A DNA stretch of 22,162 nucleotides from JAJFFW01 sp039197915. Lineage in GTDB: Bacteria; Pseudomonadota; Alphaproteobacteria; Caulobacterales; Parvularculaceae. Positions 1 to 7,901 of this stretch are shown here, one piece after another (the first letter of the stretch is position 1; every line of letters begins with the position of its first letter). The stretch spans positions 1-22,162 of the forward strand of contig JBCCTV010000023.1 in assembly GCA_039197915.1 (NCBI GenBank). Direction: 5' to 3'. Under the pieces are notes generated by a model. It ran no database searches. It was not told where the DNA came from and saw only the letters and a program-made list of their open reading frames with translations. The position numbers were made by a program, and so were the translations under genes.

Positions 1-611
1 CGCTGGGCTTAGTCGTTAATATTGCTGCATTCCTCGCCCTTCATAATCGCGATGCTGATGATTTGAATATGCGCGCGGCGACGCTCCACGTTCTTACAGA
101 CTTATTCGGATCCATTGCGGCGATCGCAGCAGCCCTTATTATCGCATCGACCGGCTGGGCTCTGATTGACCCGTTATTGTCGTTAGCGCTTGCGGCGCTC
201 GTCGGCCGATCGGCAATCCACTTAATACGAGAGACCGCGCATATATTGATGCAAGGCGCGCCGCCAGAAATTGACGTGAAAGAGCTGACATCAGAGTTGT
301 CCCTAGCCGCCCCCGGAATTGTTGGCATCCACGACTTGAAGGTTTGGCAGCTTACGGAAAATGAACCCTGTCTTACAATGCATGTTCAACTCGATGGGGG
401 CGCTGACCGGTCTAAAGTGCTCAGTACAATGAAAACCATTTTAGATGAGCGCTACAGGATTACCAGCTCAACGATCCAGCTTGACGAAAATCATCATTGT
501 GCGGATTGTGAAGCGAGTTCGGTTGAGATGGCGCCAGCTGCGCTGCAATCGGTTGAGACCTCGCAGCCGACGTCTTCGGTTCGCCTTGCAGGCGGCGCTG
601 CGACGGCGTGA
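1..611 (+). CDS. Cation diffusion facilitator (CDF) metal efflux transporter, C-terminal part
   Basis: This is an inner-membrane metal/proton antiporter of the CDF family (CzcD/ZitB type), which exports Zn2+ or related divalent cations. The frame is open to the left window edge, so the N-terminus and first membrane helices are missing. An in-frame ATG at 63 is internal to the protein, because the family pattern already runs upstream of it (N-I-A-A-F-L-A-L). The visible part has the transmembrane motif HVLTD, whose His and Asp are the family's metal ligands (HxxxD). A hydrophobic helix, a DPLLSL segment and a cytoplasmic C-terminal domain with GIHDLKVW and LTMHVQL follow. The tail has HHCADC, a possible extra metal site, and a low-complexity Ala/Ser/Thr end. 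The family is clear; metal specificity cannot be read from this fragment. Confidence 0.9.
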   Translation, partial: LGLVVNIAAFLALHNRDADDLNMRAATLHVLTDLFGSIAAIAAALIIASTGWALIDPLLSLALAALVGRSAIHLIRETAHILMQGAPPEIDVKELTSELSLAAPGIVGIHDLKVWQLTENEPCLTMHVQLDGGADRSKVLSTMKTILDERYRITSSTIQLDENHHCADCEASSVEMAPAALQSVETSQPTSSVRLAGGAATA

Positions 612-697
612 AACTCGCGCCTAATAACCCGCTAAGATAATACTCCTCATGATTTCCGGATCCCAAGTGGGTCAGCTCTATTGTTTAGGAACGCCCC

Positions 698-1453
698 ATG
701 CCCCAGCCGACCGCCGCAATTGTCGCCATTGGCGACGAACTGCTTTCCGGGCGAACGAAGGATATCAATATCGGTTTTCTCGCTGACTGGCTGACGGCGC
801 GAAATGTGGCGCTGCGCGAAGCGCGGATCGTCGCCGACGATATCGGCGCCATTGCTGAGGCCGTAAACGCGATGCGCGCGAGCCATGACTATGTTTTCAC
901 CTCAGGCGGCATTGGCCCAACCCACGACGATATAACTGTTGAGGGCGTGGCGGCTGCTTTTGAAGTGGATGTCATTGAGCATCCCGACGCAATCGCGCTC
1001 CTTGAGCGGTGGTATGCGTCGCGAAACGAAGAGGTGACGCCCGCAAGACGCCGTATGGCGCGGACGCCGGCTGGCGCAGTTTTAATCCAGAACCGGGAAA
1101 CCGGCGCGCCCGGTGTGCGCGTTGACAACGTCTTTGTGCTAGCAGGCGTGCCGAGCATTTTCCGGGCGATGCTTTCAGCGATCGAGCCGGAGATCGAAGG
1201 CGGCGCCAAAGTTTTCGCCCGGGCTGTGACGGCGCCTGGTTTACCGGAATCACGTCTCGCGTCGGGCCTCGCGGCAATGCAGGAAAAGGCGCCAGCGGTG
1301 ACCATCGGGAGCTACCCTATTGACGATGACGAACGCGGGGTCACAATTGTTGCCCGGTCGGAAGACGCGAGCGCGGTAGACCGTGTCATTGAGGAAGTCT
1401 CGACCCTGATGCGATCCTTCGACGTTGAGCCGGTTCCTGGTGACCGGAAATAG
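698..1453 (+). CDS. CinA N-terminal domain (MoaB/Mog-fold) protein, stand-alone
   Basis: The 251-residue protein belongs to the competence/damage-inducible CinA family, molybdopterin-binding (MoaB/Mog-like) domain. The N-terminal AIVAIGDELLSGRTKD and the nucleotide/molybdopterin-site motif GGIGPTHDD at residues 70-78 are diagnostic. The C-terminal nicotinamide mononucleotide deamidase domain of full-length CinA (about 410 residues) is absent. The gene ends in an ordinary stop, so this is the one-domain form common in alphaproteobacteria and not a truncation. In full-length CinA this domain has been linked to ADP-ribose pyrophosphatase activity; the role of the single-domain form is unsettled. 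The ATG start has an AGGA ribosome site 7 bases upstream. It lies 86 bases after the transporter gene on the same strand, with no obvious functional link. Confidence 0.9.
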   Translation: MPQPTAAIVAIGDELLSGRTKDINIGFLADWLTARNVALREARIVADDIGAIAEAVNAMRASHDYVFTSGGIGPTHDDITVEGVAAAFEVDVIEHPDAIALLERWYASRNEEVTPARRRMARTPAGAVLIQNRETGAPGVRVDNVFVLAGVPSIFRAMLSAIEPEIEGGAKVFARAVTAPGLPESRLASGLAAMQEKAPAVTIGSYPIDDDERGVTIVARSEDASAVDRVIEEVSTLMRSFDVEPVPGDRK

Positions 1454-1481
1454 GAAATGCAGCATCTTTCAGCTGCCGTGC

Positions 1482-1510
1482 TTGCATGGCGCGTCGGCGC
1501 TCGGTAGACG
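1482..1510 (+). promoter_or_regulatory. Possible sigma-70-type promoter of the tRNA-Leu gene
   Basis: TTGCAT at 1482-1487 and TAGACG at 1505-1510 are separated by 17 bases, and the -10 box ends 23 bases before the mature tRNA. The -35 box is fair and the -10 box is poor (3 of 6 to consensus). Position is the main argument. Confidence 0.3.
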
Positions 1511-1533
1511 TCTAGCGCTTCGCCCTTCTTCCC

Positions 1534-1620
1534 GCGGACGTGGTGGAATTGGTAGACACAACAGACTTAAAATCTGTCGAGGGTAACCTCGTGCCGGTTC
1601 AAGTCCGGCCGTCCGCACCA
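1534..1620 (+). tRNA. tRNA-Leu (anticodon UAA)
   Basis: This 87-base gene folds as a class II tRNA with an encoded CCA end. The acceptor stem GCGGACG (1534-1540) pairs with CGTCCGC (1610-1616), followed by ACCA. The anticodon stem ACAGA (1561-1565) encloses the loop CTTAAAA with anticodon TAA at 1568-1570. The long variable arm has the stem CGAGG/CCTCG typical of tRNA-Leu. The T arm GCCGG-TTCAAGT-CCGGC is intact. It decodes UUA and UUG. No U-run terminator is visible just downstream. AT-rich accessory sequence begins right after it, and tRNA-Leu genes are known integration targets, but I found no duplicated 3' end of the tRNA in the window. Confidence 0.97.
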
Positions 1621-1879
1621 TTACAAACCTATTGACCTTGGATATATCTTGGACAGCGGCGCAGTTTCGCCCATTTCTTACCGCGATAGATCGTTGTTAA
1701 TTAGCCGGTTATCGCAGCATTGCCTGCAATGAGCTTCTACTTTTGTCGGCTTGCTGCGCTTAAGTTTGCATAGCTTGAATTGTGAAAATAGTCTTTGCCC
1801 AGATTGGGTGATATCTGTCGTGCAATCGAGATTGGATTAGAGGCCCGCTTTTCCAATCCGCGCGACTAAAATCCGTTCC

Positions 1880-2797
1880 TCATTTCTTAGTTAGTATCGC
1901 GCCGTCATCAAACGGCTTTTCCTCTTCCCAACTATCGCCTTTTCTTTTGAACTCAAGAGGGTCAAAGTCTGGACCGAAAAAGTTTCTGTAAAGAGCAATA
2001 ACTTCTTCGGTTGCCGTCCACCTGTCGTAATTGTCGATAAACCCATAATCACAGCCATTGGCGTCAAATGAGTAATCCTGGTTTAAAAATACGGTACAAG
2101 TCGTCGTCTCATCGCCAAATAGTGAATCGCTGAAGGTTAGCGTATACTCGCCGACAAATGCATTGCCCTCACTTTGACCATCTTCCGCTGGAGCTGATGC
2201 GCGTGATGTTTCGGCGCTGTCGCTGCAGGCTTGTAAGGCCTCCGCTCTTTGTTGTATGCTTGCTACGTCATCCGAGGACTGATCAGATTGTGAATTTGTT
2301 TGCCCTAAACCCTCGATTAATAATGTCGCGAGACGTTGATACTCGTTAAACCGAATATCGCTTGCGCATCGAGAGTATCTTAGCTGCCCCGATGCCGACG
2401 CCGGTCTTTCACCGCACTCATCGCTAATTTTCTGATTTAAGGCTTCGCATACATCTCCTGAGGGTTGCGAAATTTCAGTCGTCCCCGAACTATTCATCGT
2501 GTCGTTAGTTGTGCATGCTGCGATTTGCGAAAAACAAAAAATCCATGCCGTAAGCGCTGATGGGCTCCGGTATGATAAAGAGTGATTTTCGCAAACCCCA
2601 TTCCGCGCTGCCTGTACTCCTAGGCGCGAACCACCTGCTTGGGCGATTTTCTTTAGAAATGTAATGTGTTTTAGCACTTTGCCCCCATGAACCGTTGCGA
2701 CCGATAAACCCAAAAACACTACCGCAGTCGCATTCTTCTTGCGTTTCCTTAACGGAAATCGACATGCTATTTTAAGGTAAGCAAACCTTCGTTGCAA
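1880..2797 (-). CDS. Unrecognised secreted or lipoprotein-like protein; start uncertain
   Basis: The open frame gives up to 305 residues from a TTG at 2797, but the true start is unclear. A lipoprotein-style signal lies inside it: a hydrophobic ALTAWIFCFS run leading to the lipobox I-A-A-C at residues 92-95 (Cys codon 2515-2513). No ATG, GTG or TTG stands at a sensible distance before it. The nearest in-frame candidate is GTG at 2677, so an unusual start or an upstream frameshift is possible. The mature part has several Cys residues, an acidic Ser/Gln-rich linker, and a C-terminal domain of about 80 residues with the pattern GEYTLTF, CTVFL, ANGCDYGF, RWTATEEVIALY. That faintly recalls the small beta-barrel of AprI/Inh metalloprotease inhibitors, which is only a guess from pattern. 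Base composition is visibly AT-richer than the flanking core genes, suggesting acquisition. Confidence 0.5.
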   Translation of the reverse strand: MQRRFAYLKIACRFPLRKRKKNATAVVFLGLSVATVHGGKVLKHITFLKKIAQAGGSRLGVQAARNGVCENHSLSYRSPSALTAWIFCFSQIAACTTNDTMNSSGTTEISQPSGDVCEALNQKISDECGERPASASGQLRYSRCASDIRFNEYQRLATLLIEGLGQTNSQSDQSSDDVASIQQRAEALQACSDSAETSRASAPAEDGQSEGNAFVGEYTLTFSDSLFGDETTTCTVFLNQDYSFDANGCDYGFIDNYDRWTATEEVIALYRNFFGPDFDPLEFKRKGDSWEEEKPFDDGAILTKK

Positions 2798-3194
2798 TAA
2801 ACGCCGGTTGCGTGCGGTGATATTTTAGTGGGCTCAACAACAGCTTTTGTCCTGTGTACGGGCGATTTTCGACGATTTCGGTTTAATCCATACTTCCCGC
2901 AAGTAAGGGGCATTTCCAACAAATAAGCAATGGGATTAGTATCGTGTCGGGTTATCGTGGATCTTGATCCTAAAATTTTTGATTGCTTGGGCGTCTGATA
3001 CTTGTCTCTCCCATGTTTGGCGTCTTAGCCAAAACGACACCGGCCGTATGCAGAAAAAAGCAAGCTCAAAACTGCATAATCGATAGCTTCCGGTAAGCAG
3101 CGCAAGTCCAATCGGCTGATAATTAATTTGTGGGTATAGGCTTCGTCGGCCAGCTAGACCTCTTGTTTCAGTCCGTGACCGTGCCGCCTGTACC
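2798..3194. other. Gene-less AT-rich stretch
   Basis: About 400 bases lie between the lipoprotein-like gene and the autotransporter gene stop. I see no convincing coding frame, RNA gene or inverted repeat on either strand. The composition matches the low-GC gene beside it. A promoter for the minus-strand gene at 1880-2797 should lie in the left part, but no box stands out. Confidence 0.5.
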
Positions 3195-5051
3195 TTAAAA
3201 GCTTACCGAGACGCGGCCGGAGAGAAAGTACCCACTGCTTTCGTCGCGTGCGACGAGGCCGCCGCCACTAATGTCAACGTCAACGATGTCAAAGGCTTCA
3301 AGCCTTAACCCACCTTCGAGACGCAATGACCCGTCAGCATACCCATCAACAAAAACTGTTCGAGGCACGCCTGGTGCTGAGACGAGGCTTGTTTCGATGG
3401 TCTGGTTGAACTCGTCAAAATCCATGCGAAAGACCGCGCGGGCCCGGGGCGTCAGTCGCGCAGCGCCAGGGAAAGAAATCGATTTTTCAATCCGTGCGCC
3501 GACTTCGCCGTAAAACGCGTCGGCGTTATTTTCCGAGACGGCGAGGTCGAGGCCGGTCGCGCCCGATTGGGAGAACTCGTCAAGGCCGGCCCTGAAATAC
3601 CCGACCGCCGCTTCGGGTATCAGCGTGAAGCCGGGTAGGGCGATGGATTTAGAAAGCCGGGCGGAGGCCGCTATTGTTGTGGCGTCTTGGTCGGCGCGCG
3701 CCACCTGGTTCGCAACGCCCGTATCGCGGGATGATCCGATATCGGAAAACCCAAGGGAGACGTCACCGGTCAGCACCGCGCCTATGGGTAACTGCCCTTG
3801 GAGGAGCGCACCGATATAAATTGTTTCCGAATTGAACCCAGCGGCGATCGTTTCGTAAGCTCCGTCAAATTCGGAAAATCCGCCATATACCGCTGCGGCC
3901 CAGCGATTTGAAAGAACCTTACCGACACCGCCGCCGATATCCCATCCGTCCACGGTGTATCCGAAGACGCCCGTTCCCGCGTCGCGGTTCAAATCAAGAT
4001 AGCCGCCGTCCACAAAAACGAAGAAGCCGTTTTCGTCACCCAGGTCTGCTAAGGTCATGGTGGCGAAGCGTTGGCGACGTGCTTCGCTGCTGTCACGGAG
4101 CGTTTCCCCAACCCCGGCGAGCACGAAGGGCGAAAACAGCGTGTCGGCAAAAAATGCGGCCGTAACAGCGTGGCCTTGGGTTGTGGGGTGGACCTCGTCC
4201 CAGAAGAAGAACGTGTTCTGGCTTGCCAGGTCGGCGCTCGCGCAAGAGGGCGTGCTGGTGCAGGCGACCGACGCGTTGACAAAGCCATATTTACTCGGAT
4301 CCGCCTGAACGTCCGCTAGAAAAGAGTTGGCGTCGACCAGAACAATGTCCGTACCAGTTGTTTCTGCAAGGTCAGCGGCAGCCGGCGTTAGGGCTTCGTT
4401 GAACTGGGCGGTGAATTCGGTCAGTCGAACCCGGCTCGTTGCTTCTTGAGGCGTCCCAAAACCCAACGGTTCCGGGACGGCGCCCAGATTAACGAGGTTT
4501 GGGATGGCGACCGTGCGCGCGCCCGCTGCGATTAAACGGGATGATTGGCTAATGATGTCCGCGGCGGCGTCTAACGCGCCGTCAGTAAGCACCATATCGG
4601 GCGTTGATGAAATCGCAGCGACGCCGTTTGCAGCGAAACCGTTATTGCCGCCGCCATTTACGATATAAACGGCGCTCGGTGAGATGCGGCCAGTGGCCTC
4701 GGCAAAAAAGCTTTCAAGCTGTGTGTTCATGTCCGTATCGGCGAGAAACGCAAGGCCTGTAACGTTGCCGGTTACCGTACCCGATGCGAGCGCAAGCTGC
4801 CGGGTCATTGCGCCGCCAAAGGCGAAGTTTGAAACATTCGCTTCATCGATGTTCAAAAGGTCGGGCAAATACTCCGCATAGACAATACCGTTGGAAGAGC
4901 GAAACCCTGGGAAAATATTTCCGGGGTCGGAAAGGCTATCGCCGAAGACCACGAGACCGTCATAGTCTTGCGCAAGCGCATTGCTTCCGACACTGATTGA
5001 AAGTGCAGACGCTGCGATAAGCAGCGTTTTTCGAATGCTGGGATTGGCCAT
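3195..5051 (-). CDS. GDSL-type (SGNH) esterase autotransporter
   Basis: This 618-residue outer-membrane enzyme resembles EstA-type autotransporters. A signal peptide (residues 1-27, ending ALA) is followed by an SGNH hydrolase domain. Block I is FGDSLSDPGN with nucleophile Ser39. Block V is WDEVHPTTQGH with Asp285 and His288 completing the triad. The block III position reads GGNNG, with Asn where GxND usually has Asp. From about residue 340 to the end there are alternating amphipathic strands of an autotransporter beta-barrel, closing with SGRVSVSF whose terminal Phe is the outer-membrane insertion signal. The esterase should be exposed on the cell surface and cleave lipids or short-chain esters; the substrate is unknown. 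ATG at 5051 is chosen over an in-frame GTG at 5066 because GGAAGGA (5058-5064) sits 6 bases before it. The gene appears to be transcribed alone. Confidence 0.93.
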   Translation of the reverse strand: MANPSIRKTLLIAASALSISVGSNALAQDYDGLVVFGDSLSDPGNIFPGFRSSNGIVYAEYLPDLLNIDEANVSNFAFGGAMTRQLALASGTVTGNVTGLAFLADTDMNTQLESFFAEATGRISPSAVYIVNGGGNNGFAANGVAAISSTPDMVLTDGALDAAADIISQSSRLIAAGARTVAIPNLVNLGAVPEPLGFGTPQEATSRVRLTEFTAQFNEALTPAAADLAETTGTDIVLVDANSFLADVQADPSKYGFVNASVACTSTPSCASADLASQNTFFFWDEVHPTTQGHAVTAAFFADTLFSPFVLAGVGETLRDSSEARRQRFATMTLADLGDENGFFVFVDGGYLDLNRDAGTGVFGYTVDGWDIGGGVGKVLSNRWAAAVYGGFSEFDGAYETIAAGFNSETIYIGALLQGQLPIGAVLTGDVSLGFSDIGSSRDTGVANQVARADQDATTIAASARLSKSIALPGFTLIPEAAVGYFRAGLDEFSQSGATGLDLAVSENNADAFYGEVGARIEKSISFPGAARLTPRARAVFRMDFDEFNQTIETSLVSAPGVPRTVFVDGYADGSLRLEGGLRLEAFDIVDVDISGGGLVARDESSGYFLSGRVSVSF

Positions 5052-5258
5052 TTTGTTTCCTTCCACTGCCCGCGCAATTTTACGCCGCGGTTAAACGCGC
5101 TGTGGGTTGTTGGTGTTTCCTCTTTGCCCGCGCTGGTCTTATCGCCAACGGTCGACGGTTGGGCTTTACCCGACCGTATTAACAGGTCAGCAAGACGTAT
5201 GCACGCAGCTCGGCGGCGACTGCTTGACTCGTTCGTGTTTTGTTCTTCATATCGTCGA

Positions 5259-5468
5259 ATGTCTGACGTCGACTTTGAAGCCCTGATCTATGACATTAAG
5301 CTTGAGCTGCAGCTGCTTCGCCAGCGCCGGCCCTGGATCTATCGTGAGCTCGCCTCATCCGATAAGCAGCGGCACGATAGCGCGAGAGATGCGCTGGTCG
5401 AGGCAATCGCCGCCGTCTTGGAGCGCTACGCGATCCGCAAGCACCCGGGCGACCGGGCCCATGGCTAG
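5259..5468 (+). CDS. Small hypothetical helical protein
   Basis: From the ATG at 5259 the frame gives 69 residues beginning MSDVDFEALIYDIKLELQ. The frame is open further upstream, with ATG at 5199 giving 89 residues and TTG at 5124 giving 114. The upstream residues look non-coding (Arg/Ala-rich), so the short version is preferred, although no strong ribosome site precedes any of these starts. The protein is charged and probably all-helical, with no signal peptide or membrane helix, and I recognise no family. It ends 54 bases before the next plus-strand gene. It could be spurious. Confidence 0.4.
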   Translation: MSDVDFEALIYDIKLELQLLRQRRPWIYRELASSDKQRHDSARDALVEAIAAVLERYAIRKHPGDRAHG

Positions 5469-5488
5469 CGAGCCGCTGGGCCGACGTA

Positions 5489-5494
5489 TATACT
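5489..5494 (+). promoter_or_regulatory. Possible -10 element before the 5523 gene
   Basis: TATACT matches the sigma-70 -10 consensus at 5 of 6 positions and lies 28 bases before the start codon, leaving room for the ribosome site at 5511-5516. The spacing-appropriate -35 (TAGCGA at 5466-5471) is poor, so this is weak. Confidence 0.3.
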
Positions 5495-5522
5495 AAAAGT
5501 TGTTAAACAGAGGGGACCAATA

Positions 5523-6116
5523 ATGAGAACATTCGCCGTCATTCTGGCCGCCATTGCAGCAATCGCGGCAACCGCCCAAGCCTATCTCATCTGGCGTGAC
5601 AGTGTTCCGGAGATAACGTTTAGAGAGGCAAACAGGATCCGGACGTGCCAGATTCTTATCGAAATTCTATCCGATTATGAAAGGATTGTTCAAAAAGCGC
5701 CCCAAGAAATTCAACTCTACGTCGCCGCTAGAGAAAGAGATATAAAGGACCAATCGAATTATCAGGATGACTTTGACTTAGATAAGTTTCGCGAGAAGGA
5801 AACACGCTCTGCAAAAGTGGATGTCCTAGACGAGCTTTCGAATGGGACTTTTTATGCAAAGTCAAGTATAACCAATCTTAGCTTGTATTTTACTACAAAT
5901 GAGACTGAAGAGATTGGGTTATCCGATATAAAAGCTGCATTATTTGCGGATAGCATCTTTCGTTCGAGCCTGCTTCGAGGGGAAAACTTCGAAGAGGCGA
6001 TACCAAAATATAAGAAAGCGGCCGATCGGCTCCCAGCGGTAATGCAGCTGTGTAAGCCAATTTTAACCACGGATGTCGCTGACCGTCGTCAAAGAACATT
6101 GAGTTGGCCTTTTTAG
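5523..6116 (+). CDS. Hypothetical membrane-anchored protein
   Basis: The 197-residue product has an N-terminal hydrophobic segment (residues about 4-24, Ala/Ile-rich) that could be an uncleaved anchor or a signal peptide with an AQA site. A soluble, charged, mainly helical part of about 170 residues follows, which would lie in the periplasm. I recognise no domain. The start is well supported: AGGGGA at 5511-5516 lies 6 bases before the ATG. Codon use is AT-richer than in cheB next door, with AGA, ATA and TTA codons frequent, which suggests recent acquisition. Its stop overlaps an inverted repeat at 6117-6171. It lies 148 bases before cheB on the same strand, but there is no sequence evidence for a chemotaxis role. 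Confidence 0.7.
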   Translation: MRTFAVILAAIAAIAATAQAYLIWRDSVPEITFREANRIRTCQILIEILSDYERIVQKAPQEIQLYVAARERDIKDQSNYQDDFDLDKFREKETRSAKVDVLDELSNGTFYAKSSITNLSLYFTTNETEEIGLSDIKAALFADSIFRSSLLRGENFEEAIPKYKKAADRLPAVMQLCKPILTTDVADRRQRTLSWPF

Positions 6117-6171
6117 GGGGCAACCGGCGCCTTCGGTAAACTTGATAGCGATTGCGCAGCGTATTTGCCCC
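6117..6171 (+). repeat. Inverted repeat after the 5523 gene
   Basis: GGGGCAA at 6117-6123 is complementary to TTGCCCC at 6165-6171, enclosing 41 bases. It starts directly after the stop codon of the upstream gene. There is no following T-run, so it is at best a weak transcript-end structure or a leader element before cheB. Confidence 0.3.
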
Positions 6172-6264
6172 TACTAGCCGTAACCCGGCCATCCTTCGAG
6201 TAACCGGATCTTCAGTCTCTTAGGCGATGCTCCTCGGAAAAGGCCGTCATCTGGTGCGGCGCAG

Positions 6265-7320
6265 ATGGGGCTTAAGTCTTTGAGTATTATCAAGGTTGTC
6301 GTCGTCGATGACTCGCCGACCATGCGCGGGATCATCGCTGCATGCCTCAATCGTCAAGACGACATTAAAGTCGTCGGCACGGCCGGCGACCCTTACGAGG
6401 CGCGGGCGGCGATTAAGGAGCTGAACCCGGACGTCGTAACCCTCGACGTGGAAATGCCGCGAATGGATGGGTTGAGCTTCCTCGAAAAAATCATGCGCTT
6501 GCGCCCGATGCCGGTCATCATGATTTCGACACTGACGGAAAAAGGCGCGGCGGTCACGCTTGAGGCGTTAAGGATCGGCGCTTTCGATTGCTTGTGTAAA
6601 CCACAAGATGGCGATGCAATGCGCGCCTTCGCGGAATTGCCGGACTTGGTGCGGGCTGCAGGAAAAGCGCGGATACGCTCTACCGCTGAAAAGGCGCCGC
6701 AGGCGCCGCCCCCCGCTGATTTCCGCCCGAATAAAAATATCTTGACAATTGGGTCTTCTACCGGCGGTGTCGACGCGCTCGCAACGATTTTGGCGTCTTT
6801 TCCAAAGCACTGCCCACCGACCGTCATTACTCAGCACATGCCGCCGAGCTTTACGAAGAGTTTTGCGGACCGCCTGAACCAGACATGTGCGCCGCAAATT
6901 GAAGAGGCGACCCAAGGCGCGCCGCTCATGCCGGGGCATATTTATCTGGCGCCGGGCGGGGAGGCGCATTTGCGCATCACGTCTAGCGGTCCACCTGCTT
7001 GTGATTTGTATCAAGCAGACCGTGTGAGCGGCCATAGACCCTCTGTAGACGTATTATTTTCAAGCGTGTCGGAACGGTTTGGTCGTCGTGCAGTCGGCGT
7101 TTTATTAACGGGTATGGGCAAAGACGGAGCCCGTGGGTTAAAGCTCTTGCGTGACAATGGCGGGAAAACCCTTGGGCAGGACGAAGCGACATCCGTCGTA
7201 TACGGTATGCCGCGGGTCGCCTATGAGATCGGCGCCGTGGAGCGCCAACTTCCCCTCGAGGCGATCGCCGATGCGGCGCTTGACCTTTGCCGTGACACCT
7301 CGGGTAGTGAGGCGGCCTGA
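6265..7320 (+). CDS. cheB: CheB, chemotaxis response regulator protein-glutamate methylesterase
   Basis: CheB removes methyl groups from chemoreceptor glutamates and so resets receptor sensitivity when phosphorylated by CheA. The 351-residue protein has the full family layout. An N-terminal receiver (residues about 8-125) has the acidic pair Asp15-Asp16, phospho-acceptor Asp61, Thr89 and Lys112. A Pro/Ala linker (about 140-155) leads to the methylesterase domain with catalytic Ser165 in GSSTGG, His191 in QHMP and Asp287 in TGMGKDG. The ATG at 6265 has no clear ribosome site; a TTG at 6280, just after a GGGG run, would also give a complete receiver. It is followed 2 bases later by cheD, so the pair is one transcription unit. 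It converges on the rest of the che genes. Confidence 0.97.
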   Translation: MGLKSLSIIKVVVVDDSPTMRGIIAACLNRQDDIKVVGTAGDPYEARAAIKELNPDVVTLDVEMPRMDGLSFLEKIMRLRPMPVIMISTLTEKGAAVTLEALRIGAFDCLCKPQDGDAMRAFAELPDLVRAAGKARIRSTAEKAPQAPPPADFRPNKNILTIGSSTGGVDALATILASFPKHCPPTVITQHMPPSFTKSFADRLNQTCAPQIEEATQGAPLMPGHIYLAPGGEAHLRITSSGPPACDLYQADRVSGHRPSVDVLFSSVSERFGRRAVGVLLTGMGKDGARGLKLLRDNGGKTLGQDEATSVVYGMPRVAYEIGAVERQLPLEAIADAALDLCRDTSGSEAA

Positions 7321-7322
7321 CG

Positions 7323-7901
7323 ATGAAAACCGCCGTGCAACCCGCATCAGTTGAACCGCAGCCCAGTGTCCCTGCGAAGGGCGGCGTCCGTTCGGTTCAC
7401 GTCATTCAGGGCGAGTACGAGATTTCGGATAATCCGGAGATTGTCTTGAGCACGATCCTCGGGTCATGCGTTGCCGTTTGCTTGCGGGACCCCGGCGCAA
7501 AAATCGGTGGGATGAACCACTTCCTTCTGCCCTTCGGTAGCGGCGAAGACGGCAACACTGAGAAATACGGCGCTTACTCAATGGAAGTATTGATCAACGC
7601 GCTTTTGAAGGCGGGCGTCCGTCGACATTATCTGGAAGCTAAAATATTCGGTGGTGGGCGGATGATGCAGGGGTTGGGCGATATTGGCAACTCCAACGTG
7701 AATTTTGCCCGGGACTTCCTTGAGTGTGAGGGGATCCCGATCATCTCTGAAAGCACAGGGGGCTTACAAGCCCGGCGGGTCAAGTTTTGGCCCGTGAGTG
7801 GGCGTGCAAAACAGCTCCTCATTACGCCAACGGACGATCTTATCGAAAAGCCAAAACTGGATCTGCCGCCAGCAGAAACAGACGATATCGAATTTTTCTA
7901 G
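7323..7901 (+). CDS. cheD: CheD, chemoreceptor glutamine deamidase
   Basis: CheD converts specific glutamines of chemoreceptors to glutamates, creating methylation sites, and in some bacteria also modulates CheY phosphatases. The 192-residue protein has the catalytic Cys49 in LGSCVAVCL, His66 in GGMNHFLLPFG, and a Ser-Thr pair (43-44) just before the Cys, where the family's third catalytic residue lies. An N-terminal extension of about 30 residues precedes the core, and the C-terminal 25 residues are acidic. The ATG lies 2 bases after the cheB stop, a translationally coupled arrangement. No hairpin followed by a T-run is evident after the stop. Confidence 0.96.
   Translation: MKTAVQPASVEPQPSVPAKGGVRSVHVIQGEYEISDNPEIVLSTILGSCVAVCLRDPGAKIGGMNHFLLPFGSGEDGNTEKYGAYSMEVLINALLKAGVRRHYLEAKIFGGGRMMQGLGDIGNSNVNFARDFLECEGIPIISESTGGLQARRVKFWPVSGRAKQLLITPTDDLIEKPKLDLPPAETDDIEFF

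Noticed and set aside
41..328. Minus-strand open frame opposite the CDF transporter
   Set aside because: Shadow frame of a clear transporter, with no family features.
889..1305. Minus-strand frame opposite the CinA-domain gene
   Set aside because: Arg/Ser/Ala-rich shadow typical of antisense frames in GC-rich genes.
2505..2765. 86-residue minus-strand frame overlapping the lipoprotein-like gene
   Set aside because: Has an ATG but no recognisable signal or domain, and no clear ribosome site; considered only as a possible frameshifted start of the larger gene.
3045..3056. CCGGCCGT matching the tRNA-Leu 3' half, considered as a duplicated att site
   Set aside because: Only 8 identical bases, not extending to the CCA end.
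3908..4319. Several plus-strand frames opposite the GDSL autotransporter
   Set aside because: Antisense shadows; the minus-strand frame carries catalytic motifs and a full beta-barrel.
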